This document shows positions 14,501-23,705 of a stretch of 64,000 bases of DNA, piece by piece. Where the stretch lies: assembly GCA_947000775.1 (NCBI GenBank), contig CAMQGK010000299.1, forward strand, positions 18,975,001 through 19,039,000, read 5' to 3'. The notes under the pieces were generated by a model that saw only the letters and a program-made list of their open reading frames with translations, did no database searches and had not been told where the DNA came from. A program made the translations under genes and the position numbers. How positions within the stretch are numbered: the stretch's first letter is position 1; every line of letters begins with the position of its first letter. This DNA comes from Pterois miles (taxonomy: Eukaryota > Chordata > Actinopteri > Perciformes > Scorpaenidae).

Positions 14501-17500
14501 ACGAGAGCGACGGCCAGCCGGACCGCACATTACCGCCGTAAGATAACGTTTCCTGTCCATGACAGAGTTAGCGTGCAGCTTTAGCCGTGATGTCTAGCTC
14601 TGCTTTTCCTGCAGTGTGTGAAACCCAAAGTGTTTCCCTCCTTTACTGGATGTGTAGTGTTTACCACGCTGGATTTAACATGGGAGGGTGGAGGTCAAGT
14701 CAAGTTTTCTATTTTTTTTTTGTTTCAGCTTGCTGCGGTTTGTTTTGACAAAACGGATATGAAGTCACATTACTCAGACTACAACAATAAAAGCAGTAAC
14801 TTCCTAACCTCCACATAGACTCAAATGAAGCAAATATATCGATTCTGTGTTATCGATTTTTTTCCCCAACACCACAACAAACCAACCAATTACATTAAGA
14901 AAGAACTACATGGTTGGGCTTAAAATGACCACGTTTGTACAGTGAAAATGACAATGAACGTCGTGAACATGAGACACAAACGAAGAGCTGATTGTAGCGT
15001 GACACACGGGACACGAACACGAACATTATCATCATCCGAAAGTTGGACAATTTAATGTCAGTTGTAAAAATCTAAGTCAAGACGCAGCTAAAATTTTGAT
15101 TGTTCAGCCATCAGTTTGAAACTTACAATATACTTCACCAGCTAAAAGTGCAGATCTGCTAATAAGCGAGTAAATGTTTTCTCCTCTCTGTGTCAGTAAA
15201 TACAGTACACAAATCCACAGATGTACATTTACAATTCCACCCACGGCCGCATTCCCAGTTGGGAAATATGCAAAGTGTTATGTAAAACACTGGGGGAAAA
15301 GTGCTCCACGTAAATTTGGATGTGACTCAAAGTGGCGTTCGAACACTGGCGTCCTCATCAGAGTCACATCCAGCGGCGCTGTGCAGATTTCTGTTGCTTT
15401 GATATTGATTCCGTCTGAAAACACTGCAGTGGCATCAGACAGCCATCACAGTATGAATAAAGCATCAATAAATGCTGCTCACAAAGAAAAACTACTGGTT
15501 TTTAACACACCAACACCGCACGCTCACATGCAAATGTACATGTGAGCATGCATCCACATCCTCCACCCTCCAAATCCACATTTCTGACACTTTCTGTCCC
15601 TTTGAGCCTCTGCAGACGGAGACCTGTGACAGCTTGCAGCACTGTTACCTCCTCACACACAGGCAGCCCACAGCCGGCCGGTTTAATATGCAGACCGAGT
15701 AGCTTCTCCATTTAGCGCAGGAGATTTGCTATGCAGACTCAGCAGAAGACGGCTGGTGGAGGAGATGATCTATATTTGGTGGGATACAATGGTGATGTAG
15801 CAAAGAGCACAGTGGGAATGTGTTCAGCACAGTGTGGGGAGGAAGAATGATTGTAGATGCAGCAGCATGCAGTTAAACTGCTGCAGAGTGACGCCTGTTT
15901 GGCTTTTGTACATGAAAGACTTCACATTCATACATGACTGCAGCTACAAGCAGAAAAAACCTGCAGCAGCTGGCACAAGACGTATGCTGTTGTCACATTA
16001 ACTTACTGCAGTGGACATCTCACGACCCTCCACAGCCTACACACACATCACTTCACTGCAGCACACACTGAATTTACTGTGTACAATATGTTGTATATGC
16101 ACAACATGTAAGCATCTGTCGCCATGCAAAACAAGAGATATCATACAGCGTCCGACTGATATTGTCCAGAAATCCTCCCAGGTTCTGACTTTAGCATCAA
16201 CAATCTGCTCCAATCAGAACAAACTGCAGCCCAACAGGTAACAACAGCTGTCAGAGTGTCAGAGTGCTGACTTGACTATGAATTGATCCAGACTGACTGG
16301 GATTATCATAAAGTGGGCGTGTCTGTAAAGGGGAGACGGGTGGGGACCCAGAGAACCCATTTACATTCACACATCTGGAGGTCAGAGGTCAGTTTTTCCT
16401 CACCAATATTTAGCGTAAGTTTGGAGCGTTATAAAGCATTCTTTCTGACAAGCTACTATGACGTGGCTGGTATCAATCAGTTCTTTAAGTTTTCTAGTTT
16501 TATATGATACCATCTCCAGCTTTAAAACTGAGCCCACTACAGCCAAAACAAATCGCATGTTGCATTAATGTGTCAAATAAACTGTACACACACTGTCAGC
16601 TATAACACCACCAATAAACCCACACTAGCCACCGCCAAAGACCACACACACGGTCTGTTGGAAACTCGCTGAAGTTACGCTACAGCAGCCATGAAGCCAC
16701 CAGCAACGCTAGCAGCTGCTAACGAAGCACAAACACACAGTTTGTCGGACAATCACTATAGTTAATCTGCTATACTCTGACGGTGAACTGGAGACAGTGA
16801 ACGCAGCACCGCGGCTGGTACAGTAACTGACGATATTTATTTAGATAATAGTGAGCCTTCGACTTTGCATCAACACTTTGTGTTTCTCGTTTCATGACAA
16901 TGTCTCTGTACACAAAGCCAGCATCATCATGAAATAAAGAAATGGTTTCCCCACTTTGGTGTGGAAGAACTTGACTGGTCTGCACAGAGCTCTGACCTAA
17001 ACCTCATCCATAAACCTCTGGGATGAACTAGACCGTGAGCCAGTATCACCCAACCGTATGAATGGGAGTATAATCCCTGCAGCAGGTTCAACATCTGAAG
17101 ACACTAGAGAAACTAAAGAAACTAGAAGATTGGAGGCTGTTGTAGCAGCACATAAGATGCTCACCTATCACATATGAGTGTAATGTTCACATGTCCTCAT
17201 ACTTTTGGCCATGTGCTGCAGCGTATTTCAGACACACACATGCTTTTTTACATGCCAGAATGTGTGGAAATATAAAATTATTGAATATAATTGAACGGTT
17301 GAATGAAACATCTGAAAACATTTAAATAATTAGAAAATTTCAGACTGTCACAGCATGGTTCAGAGCTCTCCTATTGAAAATAACCATTAGCTGTTGAGCA
17401 GAGATAATTAGAGTTTTGGTTCTGCACTAACAGGGAGTGTTTTATGCTCACGCTCATTGATTGAACTGCCTCAGTGGACGAGAGCAGCATTTATCAGGGA

Positions 17501-20500
17501 TTTAATTGATTGCCATTCACCTTCAAGGGGCTAAGAGGGAGGTTGGTCCACTGACAGTAAACCTCAGGCCTGTTTGTTTAGGTTTCATGTTCGAACTAAA
17601 TCACAGATCAACATGATGCCGCCTATCATCACACACCTCAGACACTCTGAGGATAAAGACAACAGGAATGTAGTTCATCATCCAGCAGGTCGTCCGGCCA
17701 CATACTGAACATAGCTGCGCTGTTCGACTCCAAACTGCCTCCGTCGTTTTGTTTTTCTCTGACTGTCACCACCAAGGCATGAGGCCAGTTTGACAGCGCA
17801 CATGTTGTCGTAAACAGGAGACAACAAACTGCTCAGTGAGGAAATAAATTAAGTAACACAGAGGAAAATCTAGTTATGGGCGAGGAATGCTGGTCGCTGG
17901 TGACCTCAACATTTTATCAATGAGGTTTTGACTCTGAGTCGACGGCAATAAAATAAGCATTTTCTTTTATCTGATATGATATATTCTTTATTACAGACAC
18001 CTTAGGGCAGCATTAGGCTCACTGCATGGTCTGATGGAGGGAGAATGATGGAAATCTGTTTATAATTTAATAAAAGGAGCAACTAAACTTTGACATGCTG
18101 TCAAAGTTAATGCAATAATGCATTAACACAAATTACTTTTAGAGTGAAGATACAAGTTGTATGAAACTAGAAACATGATGGATCCAGTGGTACCGACCAG
18201 GTCATACGAGCTTGTCATGAAGGGGGTTAAATAACGCTCCAAATCACACAAAATGTTGGTGAGGAAAAACTGGCATGGCAAGCGCTTTGAGTGTTCGGAA
18301 GACAATAAAAGCTCTATATAAATGCAGGTCAATTTACCATTTTGTCAACTAATCAATTAGTTGAACTGAGTTTCACCACAAAGAATCACACAACAGCACC
18401 ATTTTCAACCTGGTGTTTACCAGATGCTCATAGGTTTCTCAGAAATAAGTCTTTTTAGCACAGAAAAGCATAAAAATAATATAAACTAATAAACTAATTG
18501 ACTAAAGAAATCATAATCAACCAAGAAGACCAAAAGGAAGATCAGTCAGCTAATCGACTAAGAGGGGGGCAGCGCTATTAAAAAGAACATTTAAACGTTA
18601 AAGCAAAATAAAAGACAAAAACTACAAGACCAGAAAAAATGACCAGTCAATTAATTAATCAGTTTATCAACAGCAAACTAATCATCAACGTCTTTGATTT
18701 CCAATAATAACTATACACATGCATTTGCATAAAGCAGCATATTCGTCCATTCCCATGTTGATAATAATATTAAATGCTTAAACATTCTCCATTTAAGGCA
18801 CATTTTGAACAGAAAAAGATGTACGATTAATTTGCAATTAATCATGATTAACTACTATATGGACAATCATACAATTAATTGTGGTTAAATAGTTTAATTT
18901 ATTGACAGGCCTAGTTTGTTTACAAGACGACCGGAAAAAAAGGTAAAGGTGAGGTAAGGTGTAATTGTGATGGTATTTATAGTATCTTGTACCTGTAAAA
19001 TGTATTGAAACAAAAGAAGTCAAAGACTATGTGACAGGAAAGCACAAACACTCCATGTCATCCTGTCATCAGATCAGAAAATGTTGGGACAATGAGAAAT
19101 TATTATTATTTTTTTGTTTTATTTTGTCTAATTGGGACAATTATTTTGAAACGTAAGTCCCAGCTCGTAATCTGAGTTTCAGTTCATCCCAAAGGTGTTG
19201 GATGAGGTTGAGTTCAGGGCTCTCCAAAGGTAATCTACTGAGTTATAATGCTACGGTGTGCTATGGTACACACTACATGAGAACTGATGTTGGGCCTAGT
19301 TTCCCTCTCCTGATGATCGTCAGCAAAGCTCCGATTGTTTGATGATCCTAAAGATCATTTTTCCAGATGTTCCAGTGCTGTAAGGTATGTTAGGAGTGTT
19401 TTTTACATGCCCTGATCGGCTCAGAAATCCGTCCTGGTCGTACCGATTTCTAATCGAAACAGAACGGCTCTCAGAGAGCACTTCCCCGTTCAGCTTGCGC
19501 CATCATCTAGGTGTATTTTTGCTTACGTTTGAGATCAGCTGTATGTAGCGGAGCATCGTAAAACACTTCATTCAAACTAGATAGAAACTAAATAAAACTC
19601 ACCTAAACTGTCATCGTTACTCTTTCCAACAATCACCAAGTGTGCTTTGGTCCAACTCAGCTGCACATGCGTTAAACCCAGTGGTCTTAATGTTATGGCT
19701 GATCGGAATCCCTGAAACCGTACCATGATCTAGATCGCCACCAAAATGTAATGCACTGTTCATGGTGCCACATCCCATCCCTCCAAAAACTTTCATCCAA
19801 ATCCATCGTAAGCTTTTGGAGTAATCCTGCTAACAGACAGATAAACGCCGATGAAAACATGACCTCCTTGGCCTTGGTGGAGGTAAATATTAAACGTCCA
19901 ATATTTCTGATGGGATATCCTGATGGGATATCCAGCTGATGCCGCCGTCACGTGGGAAAGAACGACAGCAAATAGAGAACCAAGAAGAAGGAAGAACAAC
20001 CAGCGCCGTCATGGCGACCGCGGCTAATGCATGAGCTAATGCTAAACATGGCGCATAAAGTGGTAGTAAGATGGAGCTCAGAAATGGAGGACTAACTTGT
20101 TGATTAGTGTTTATTAATGTGTCTCCATGACTTCATCCATCCATCGATCAATTTTCTGTACAAAGTAAAAACATTAATTCTTCCTGCCCGTCGTCGGCCA
20201 TGTTTGTTGACACTACAGTCACATTTGATCGATTTCCGTTCTTTTTATTTGGACTCTCGTTGTTCATGGATGAATCTGTTAGTGTGTGGTGGATGTTTTG
20301 GCCAAATCACTGCTCTCCACACACTACAAAACTGTTAAATTGATCATAACATGTCGTTATATGTGGGCTCTCTCATTTTACACATTAAGATCTGCTAAAT
20401 CTTTTAGAGTGATTCTTTATAAACAAGGTATCAGCCTTAAGTAAAGTTTAGTTGCTTCTCTTATGAAACTGTAAACAGATCTGACTCCCCTCCATCATTC

Positions 20501-20884
20501 TTCGTCCAGCAGACCATGCAGTGAGCCTAATGCTGCAGTAAGCTCCAGCATAAAGGACCTCTTATGTATCTTTCCACAGAGGGATTGTGTACCTGGCACT
20601 GTGATAAGCTGGTCCTGAGGACGTGCACATTTCCAACATATCCCACATTCTTTGTTTCTTTACACGGTGTGAGCGCTGACATGTGCCCTGACCTGCTGCA
20701 CAGAGTCACGACTCACCAGCACGGCGCCGAAGCGTTGCTCCAGCTCTTCTTCAGGTGGCATCGGGAGTTTCAGCCCCGCCGTTTGTTTCTGGGGGCCCGC
20801 GGAGCCCGGAGGGACCGCCGCCGCCTTGCCCTCCTTCCCCTCCTTCCCCTGGGGTACCTCCATGCTTCCTGCTGCGTTTCCCAT
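2416..20884 (-). CDS. fmnl1: Formin-like protein 1 (FMNL1 type), N-terminal part, 9 exons, 3' end outside window
   Basis: Diaphanous-related formin that nucleates and elongates actin filaments at the cell cortex, typically in leukocytes. Coding exons, 5' to 3' on the minus strand: 20884-20717, 10334-10251, 8742-8659, 7051-6978, 6608-6525, 6368-6225, 4014-3906, 2782-2706, 2509-2416. Every junction has AG/GT sites and the reading frame is kept, giving 306 residues. The start is MGNAAGS, an N-myristoylation signal shared with FMNL proteins, with purine at -3 and G at +4. Then come a Pro/Lys-rich linker (10-45), MNLPPDK and QYDNEKKWELICDQ (59-84), RVQESTQVLRELE and EFLNEENQGLDVL (GTPase-binding region), a variable acidic/Ser segment (166-212), then VSQTDDVHLCIMCLRAIMNYQ and LELLAAVCLVRGGHDIIL in the FH3 armadillo region. 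The rest of FH3, FH1, FH2 and DAD must lie left of base 1; I see no further exon in 1-2415. The paralogue (a or b copy) cannot be decided. Confidence 0.93.
2706..2782 (-). CDS. fmnl1: fmnl1 coding exon 8 (residues 250-274)
   Basis: SGFNLVMKHPCCVNEITLSL then NNRNP and a split Arg codon. Acceptor TTTTCAG, donor GAG|GTACGG. Confidence 0.94.
3005..3400. mobile_element. GC/CpG-rich insertion in fmnl1 intron 7, probable old repeat
   Basis: A CpG-rich block in an AT-rich intron, with an open frame of 146 codons (2949-3389) lacking any domain I recognise. The tail (CACCGGGAAAATGCCCAGTA) is reminiscent of dispersed teleost repeats. Class unknown. Confidence 0.3.
3906..4014 (-). CDS. fmnl1: fmnl1 coding exon 7 (residues 214-249)
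   Basis: FNSLQNRKALRSSRVVSQ then DDVHLCIMCLRAIMNYQ, hallmark FH3 sequence of FMNL proteins. Acceptor CACCTGCAG, donor CAG|GTATTT. Confidence 0.94.
4862..5322 (-). mobile_element. MITE family A, internal fragment
   Basis: Reverse-orientation copy running from ATCATATGAAACTAGAAAAC to TTTACATAAAGCAGCATATT; both termini missing. fmnl1 intron 6. Confidence 0.75.
5523..5640 (+). mobile_element. Tc1-like MITE end, short fragment
   Basis: ACAAAAGTATGTGGACACC is typical of one end of a common teleost Tc1-type element. Only the end is present. Confidence 0.4.
5645..6010. repeat. AT-rich TTTA/TAAT low-complexity tract
   Basis: Imperfect (TTTA)n and TTAATTAATTAA runs for about 370 bases, ending 215 bases from fmnl1 exon 6. 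Resembles the AT-rich family at 22.0, 49.1, 53.9, 60 and 61.8 kb. Confidence 0.7.
6225..6368 (-). CDS. fmnl1: fmnl1 coding exon 6 (residues 166-212, variable acidic/Ser linker)
   Basis: Starts YDGDTLDNGALPTDKNK, then SVEDLSRS and a Ser/Ala/Lys-rich run to FTVR. Matches the divergent linker of FMNL1 (DNGA...EKNK...QSVEDLS). Acceptor CACAG, donor AG|GTATGG. Confidence 0.91.
6525..6608 (-). CDS. fmnl1: fmnl1 coding exon 5 (residues 138-164)
   Basis: WAQEFLNEENQGLDVLVDYL to SAV plus a split Thr codon. Acceptor TTGCAG. Donor AC|GTACGT, a tandem GTAC repeat that offers one GT four bases further on. Confidence 0.93.
6978..7051 (-). CDS. fmnl1: fmnl1 coding exon 4 (residues 113-136 plus split Gly)
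   Basis: FKRRVQESTQVLRELE to RTNYIG, between a GTGTCAG acceptor and a CGG|GTGAGTC donor. From memory, human FMNL1 has about ten extra residues (V-A-A-D-W-M-S type) between exons 3 and 4. I find no exon for them between 7052 and 8658, so here GGVSRK joins FKRRV directly. Confidence 0.93.
7534..7783. mobile_element. MITE with GGCGCAC-type inverted ends
   Basis: Left end ATATTTTCACACAATAAGGC GCAC, right end GTGCGCTTTATAGTGCGAAA; the two are imperfect inverted repeats enclosing about 200 bases. A known kind of short DNA transposon in fish. fmnl1 intron 3. Confidence 0.6.
8150..8395 (+). mobile_element. Non-LTR retrotransposon 3' end
   Basis: A decayed coding end (reads NCFKPLLKTHFFRIAFT) is followed by an untranslated tail ending AAGCACTACATAAACTATTA TT. 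Layout typical of a 5'-truncated LINE copy. Confidence 0.5.
8659..8742 (-). CDS. fmnl1: fmnl1 coding exon 3 (residues 85-112), beside a TG repeat
   Basis: 28 codons, ERFQVKNPP to GGVSRK, phase 0 at both ends. On the coding strand a (TG)n tract ends about 15 nt before the TTCAG acceptor, where the branch point and pyrimidine tract should be. An open frame continuing upstream through the TG repeat (poly Cys-Val) is intronic. Confidence 0.93.
8759..8810. repeat. (CA)n microsatellite next to fmnl1 exon 3 acceptor
   Basis: About 50 bases of CA with a few CG and TA interruptions; (TG)n on the coding strand of fmnl1, ending about 15 nt before the acceptor. Confidence 0.95.
9455..9740. repeat. Possible dispersed repeat in fmnl1 intron 2
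   Basis: Contains GTGACAAAATCTAGCGACTT and TTGGAGACTTTTGGAGACTC, reminiscent of a dispersed fish repeat. Boundaries unclear. Confidence 0.3.
10251..10334 (-). CDS. fmnl1: fmnl1 coding exon 2 (residues 57-84)
   Basis: 28 codons between a TTTCAG acceptor and a CAG|GTGAGT donor. It carries MNLPPDK and QYDNEKKWELICDQ, near-invariant in FMNL proteins. Phase 0 at both ends, so it could be skipped without a frameshift. Confidence 0.94.
10790..10985 (-). mobile_element. SINE/LINE-tail-like repeat
   Basis: CAGCGCTTTTCTAATCTTCT, ACCACTCAAAGCACTTTACT and GGGGATCGAATC are landmarks of a widespread teleost retroelement tail. Lies in fmnl1 intron 1, 460 bases upstream of exon 2. Confidence 0.5.
11000..12530. 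other. fmnl1 intron 1 segment, nothing recognised
   Basis: No exon, RNA gene or clear repeat; several AT-rich runs. Confidence 0.4.
12545..12720. repeat. Dispersed repeat (CAAAGTGCTTTACAT type)
   Basis: GACAAAGTGCTTTACATAAG followed by an A-rich body with AATAAAAACATAAAA. The same landmark occurs at 29.16 kb, with a weaker relative at 34.49 kb. Confidence 0.45.
12750..13512. mobile_element. Transposon-like element carrying minisatellite B (array 1)
   Basis: The right flank read in reverse begins TAGGAACGCTAATTTTGAAA and continues with TTAACCAATAACC. This matches the left flank of array 2 at 23707 (TAGGGATGCTAATTTCGAAA, TTAACCAATAACC). The left limit is estimated from TTAAACCGATTAATG-type sequence. 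Suggests a non-autonomous element with an internal tandem array. Confidence 0.5.
12836..13372 (+). repeat. Minisatellite B array 1, about ten 55-bp units
   Basis: Unit GGTGAACTGGAGACAGTGAA / CGCAGCACCGTGGCTGCTAC / AGTAACTCTCCTGAC. One unit is shortened near 12975. Lies in fmnl1 intron 1. Confidence 0.93.
13520..16150. other. fmnl1 intron 1 segment, nothing firmly recognised
   Basis: Unique-looking sequence with short open frames lacking domains. 14160-14260 has a GGTTTAAGCAACAAAACTAC-type motif that recurs, diverged, near 58.48 kb. Confidence 0.4.
16155..16575 (+). mobile_element. MITE family A, internal fragment
   Basis: From GATATTGTCCAGAAATCCTC to AACTGAGCCCACTACAGCC; termini missing. 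Confidence 0.75.
16772..16828 (+). repeat. Single unit of minisatellite B
   Basis: GACGGTGAACTGGAGACAGT then GAACGCAGCACCGCGGCTGG; one copy in the array 1 orientation, 3.4 kb away from it. Confidence 0.85.
16855..17225 (+). mobile_element. Tc1/mariner-like transposase remnant
   Basis: In one frame 16960-17030 reads GVEELDWSAQSSDLNLI. This is the degraded C-terminal Tc1 transposase motif (D-W-x-A-Q-S-x-D-L-N-P-I), followed by a stop. The 3' end has CATACTTTTGGCCATGTG, the usual end of this element. Not functional. Confidence 0.65.
18110..18278 (-). mobile_element. MITE family A, fragment
   Basis: GTATGAAACTAGAAACATGA, GGTACCGACCAGGTCATACG and GTGAGGAAAAACTGGCATGG in reverse orientation. Confidence 0.65.
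18280..18345 (+). mobile_element. Retroelement 3' tail (AAGCGCTTTGAGTG...TATATAAATGCAG)
   Basis: CAAGCGCTTTGAGTGTTCGG and GCTCTATATAAATGCAGGTC: a short tail fragment of a common fish LINE/SINE, abutting the MITE fragment. Confidence 0.45.
18697..18914 (-). mobile_element. MITE family A, 5' third in reverse, with terminus
   Basis: TTTGCATAAAGCAGCATATT, TTCCCATGTTGATAA and GATTAATTTGCAATTAATC, ending TTGACAGGCCTAG, the inverted-repeat terminus with one change. Confidence 0.7.
19140..19235 (-). mobile_element. Tc1-like fragment, reverse orientation
   Basis: GTTCATCCCAAAGGTGTTGG then ATGAGGTTGAGTTCAGGGCT is the reverse complement of the Tc1 transposase C-terminal coding stretch seen at 16.99 kb, but from another copy. 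Confidence 0.55.
19700..19890. repeat. Dispersed teleost repeat
   Basis: GATCGCCACCAAAATGTAAT, TAATCCTGCTAACAGACAGA and ACATGACCTCCTTGGCCTTG are landmarks of a repeat common in fish introns. Class unknown. Confidence 0.45.
20717..20884 (-). CDS. fmnl1: fmnl1 coding exon 1 (residues 1-56, myristoylated N-terminus)
   Basis: Exactly 56 codons from ATG at 20884 to a CTG|GTGAGTC donor. Gly2 in MGNAAGS is the expected myristoylation site. The stretch EELEQRF near the end matches the FMNL family. Intron 1 behind it is 10.4 kb. Confidence 0.93.
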
Positions 20885-21670
20885 GATGGGAAATTCAATA
20901 GAAATCAATAGAATTCCAAGAAATACAAAAAACGAATCTGCTCCCCAAAACCTGCCTCAGCTAAAAATCTAGATATTAAAAATGAAGGCTCTGTGAGGCC
21001 TGTGACCTTTCGTTATTTCCATGACCCCGGGCTGTTGATTCTTGCTGAACACCCAGTCATTACTTGTCCATACTCTCAAACAAGAAGGAAGCAGAGGGAC
21101 GAAATCCACCCCTGCCTCTGAATGAGGTCCTGATGCATTATGAAACCCTAGGAAGAGGGAAGGGGATATCCTGAGAGTGACAGAGAGAGTGACAGCTGAA
21201 CGAGTGAAAGAGAAAAGGGGAGGAGACACAGTTCAGAGTCTGGACAGCACAGGACGAGGCTGCGATAAGAAGAAAAATTAGGATTAACCGGGAGAGGTAT
21301 CACTTGTGTGTTTCCCTCAGAAAACTCTGGAGGAAACTACTCCACAAGCTGCAGTGCTGTCGGGTAATGAGACTTAGTTGGGCTTGCCGGCAGTCTGTGG
21401 AAGCCCTCCATCTGCTGTTGGATGCTGGGAGTCTCTGGGCCTCTGGTCTCCATGTCCAGAGGAAAAAGAGGGGAAGGCAGAGATCCAGCAGGCAGCCACT
21501 CTGTCTATCCGAAGCAGAGAGAGAGGGACGGCGGCGACGGCTTCAGTCCTAACAGCACCGAGAGCAGGACAGAGTCAGTCTCTGGGTCCTAATGCCTCCA
21601 TGTACAACAAGTTCCTTCAGCAGCCTACAGAAAGCTGCAACCTCACATTTATGACACAAACTGAACCATA
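20885..21670 (-). promoter_or_regulatory. Probable fmnl1 5' leader / promoter region (weak)
   Basis: Sequence directly upstream of the fmnl1 start. It is richer in GC and CpG than most of the window (for example 21450-21600, with GCCGTCGCCGCCGTCC on the minus strand) and free of recognisable repeats up to about 21680. No TATA box or leader splice site stands out. The call rests on position and composition only. Confidence 0.3.
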
Positions 21671-21680
21671 ATGTTCACAT

Positions 21681-21985
21681 TAGGGCTGCCAATCCATAAT
21701 TAATTAATCACATTTTTTTATCTGTTCAAAATACACCTTAAAAGGAAATATGAGGGAGAATAACAATACCTTTTCCTTTCTTTTCTTGTGCTTAATTTTC
21801 ATAGTATATCATGCTAAAAGGCGTCCTATGGAGATGTCTTGTAAACAGACCAGGGTTGTCAATCAATTAAAATATTTAATCACGATTAATAGCATGATTG
21901 TCCTTAGTTAATTGTGATAAGAGTTATTTAACACCTGTATCAACATGGGAGTGGACACATGCTGTTCTATACAAATATATGTCCA
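21681..21985 (+). mobile_element. Two short MITE family A 5' fragments in direct repeat
   Basis: 21681-21755 starts TTAGGGCTGCCAATC; 21852-21985 starts GGGTTGTCAATCAATTAAAA and runs through CAACATGGGAGTGGACA. Confidence 0.6.
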
Positions 21986-21994
21986 CAGGTTCAA

Positions 21995-22310
21995 TTTTTG
22001 AATTAATTTATTTAACTTGGCATTTGTTTTGTATTAATTAATTTATTTATGCAGTTATACTTTTATATTTTTATATGTCTATTTTTAAATGTATGCATTT
22101 ATTTATGGATTTATGCATTTATTGACAGCCTTTGCATAATGAGGCAGAAATACATGAAATGTGTAAAGAAAAGAAGAAATTAAGTTTGGGAAAATAAATA
22201 AGGGGTGAAATGCAAAGGGAAAATTGTTCATAAATAAACAAAAAAGCATGAATAAATAAATATGCACATTGGAAAATAAATGAATAAATAAAAAAATGAA
22301 TACAGAACTA
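21995..22310. repeat. AT-rich dispersed repeat family C
   Basis: Contains TTTGCATAATGAGGCAGAAA and TACATGAAATGTGTAAAGAA, then GGGGTGAAATGCAAAGGGAA, embedded in ATAAATAAATA. The same order occurs at 49.17-49.29 kb and in part at 60.3-60.45 and 54.1 kb, so it is a repeat family, not only simple sequence. Confidence 0.65.
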
Positions 22311-22585
22311 TATATATATGTTGTAAATCAATTAACAACACAAAACTAGGGATGCACCAGTGGGGCTGACCTAGTCAATTAAATCCCCTGTTTACATACT
22401 ATATACATTATATACTGTATTTTTAATGCCTGTTTTAATTCTGATTTATTATTGTAACAATAAACAATATTATAATATATATAACTTAATCTGATAAAAA
22501 CTACAGTGACCTGCTGTTTTAGGAAAGTACTATTTTACTCAATGTAGGCACAGACAAGACAGTCTTGAAGATTTATTATAAACAC

Positions 22586-22915
22586 TTAGAGCTACAACGA
22601 TTAATCGATTAGTCAACTATCAAATTAATCACCAATTATTTTGATAATTGAATTATTGGTTTGAGCGTTTTTTTAAAGGGTCTAAATCCTCTGATTGCAG
22701 CTTCTTAAATGTGAATATTTACTGGTTTCTTTACTCCATGACAGTAAATTGAATATCTTTGAGTTGCGGACAAAACAAGACATTTGAGGATGTCATCTTG
22801 GATATTTTTCACCATTTTCTGACATCTTACAGACCAAATAACTAATCAATTAATCAAGAAAATAATCTAAAGATGAACTGACAATGAAAATCATTGCTTG
22901 TTAGTTGCAGCCCGA
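22586..22915 (+). mobile_element. MITE with GAGCTACAACGATTAATCG ends
   Basis: Starts TTAGAGCTACAACGATTAAT, ends TTGTTAGTTGCAGCCC, roughly inverted ends. The middle has GGACAAAACAAGACATTTGA. A common teleost DNA element. Confidence 0.6.
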
Positions 22916-23705
22916 AAATATTATCCTGTTTAATAATCTGCTTTTTAATGGCTGACTGGGACACTTCAATTGAAGGTAGATATCATTAATATTATTATTA
23001 TTTCCTACATGATGACAAGTCAGGCTTATTATATTTATGGGTTAATGCTGTTTGGACTTAATGTTTTTTATTAGATCATGTGACGTTATTTTGTATATCT
23101 GCATTGTGATATTAAGCCTAATAAAGGACGTGAGTTTTCATTTAATAGTAGAGTTACAAAGAGTAAAGGAAAGCAGCAGCAGTGGGTGTCTTTCCAACAA
23201 ACAGGTAAACAGCCAAACGTTGGCAGCTCACAGAACCAGATCCCTCGGTGATTAAAAGCCTTGTTCATACCAACAGGTTGCGTCATTATAATACCCAGCG
23301 TCTAAACAAACCACCGTTGTGAAGTGGCTGCTAAAGAGGATCACGCACTTAATCACAATCATAAGTTGTGTGGCAGCGATGACATAAGGGCCTCTATTAG
23401 TGAGCATGTTGTTGGCTACAGAGCGGCTGCAGTGTTACTGGAAGGTGGATGCAGCTGTTAATAAATAATGAGTGTCACGCTGATACCTGTGTGTCTGGCC
23501 ACACCTGGTCAGCAGCACACAGGACGTAATGAAGCGTGACACATTCAGAGGGGGAACTTTGCTCACTGGCTTTACAGGAAGTTGGACAAAAGTAGAGTGA
23601 CCTTTCTAAAACTACTGCAATCTACCACAAGACAGGACTCAAAGACAAGGATGACGTCTTTCTCTCATACGGATTGAAAAAAACATGCTAAAATGGATCC
23701 CAACT

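Noticed and set aside
16960..17035. Active Tc1 transposase gene
   Set aside because: Only a C-terminal motif remains, with substitutions and a stop; no catalytic DDE domain in the window.
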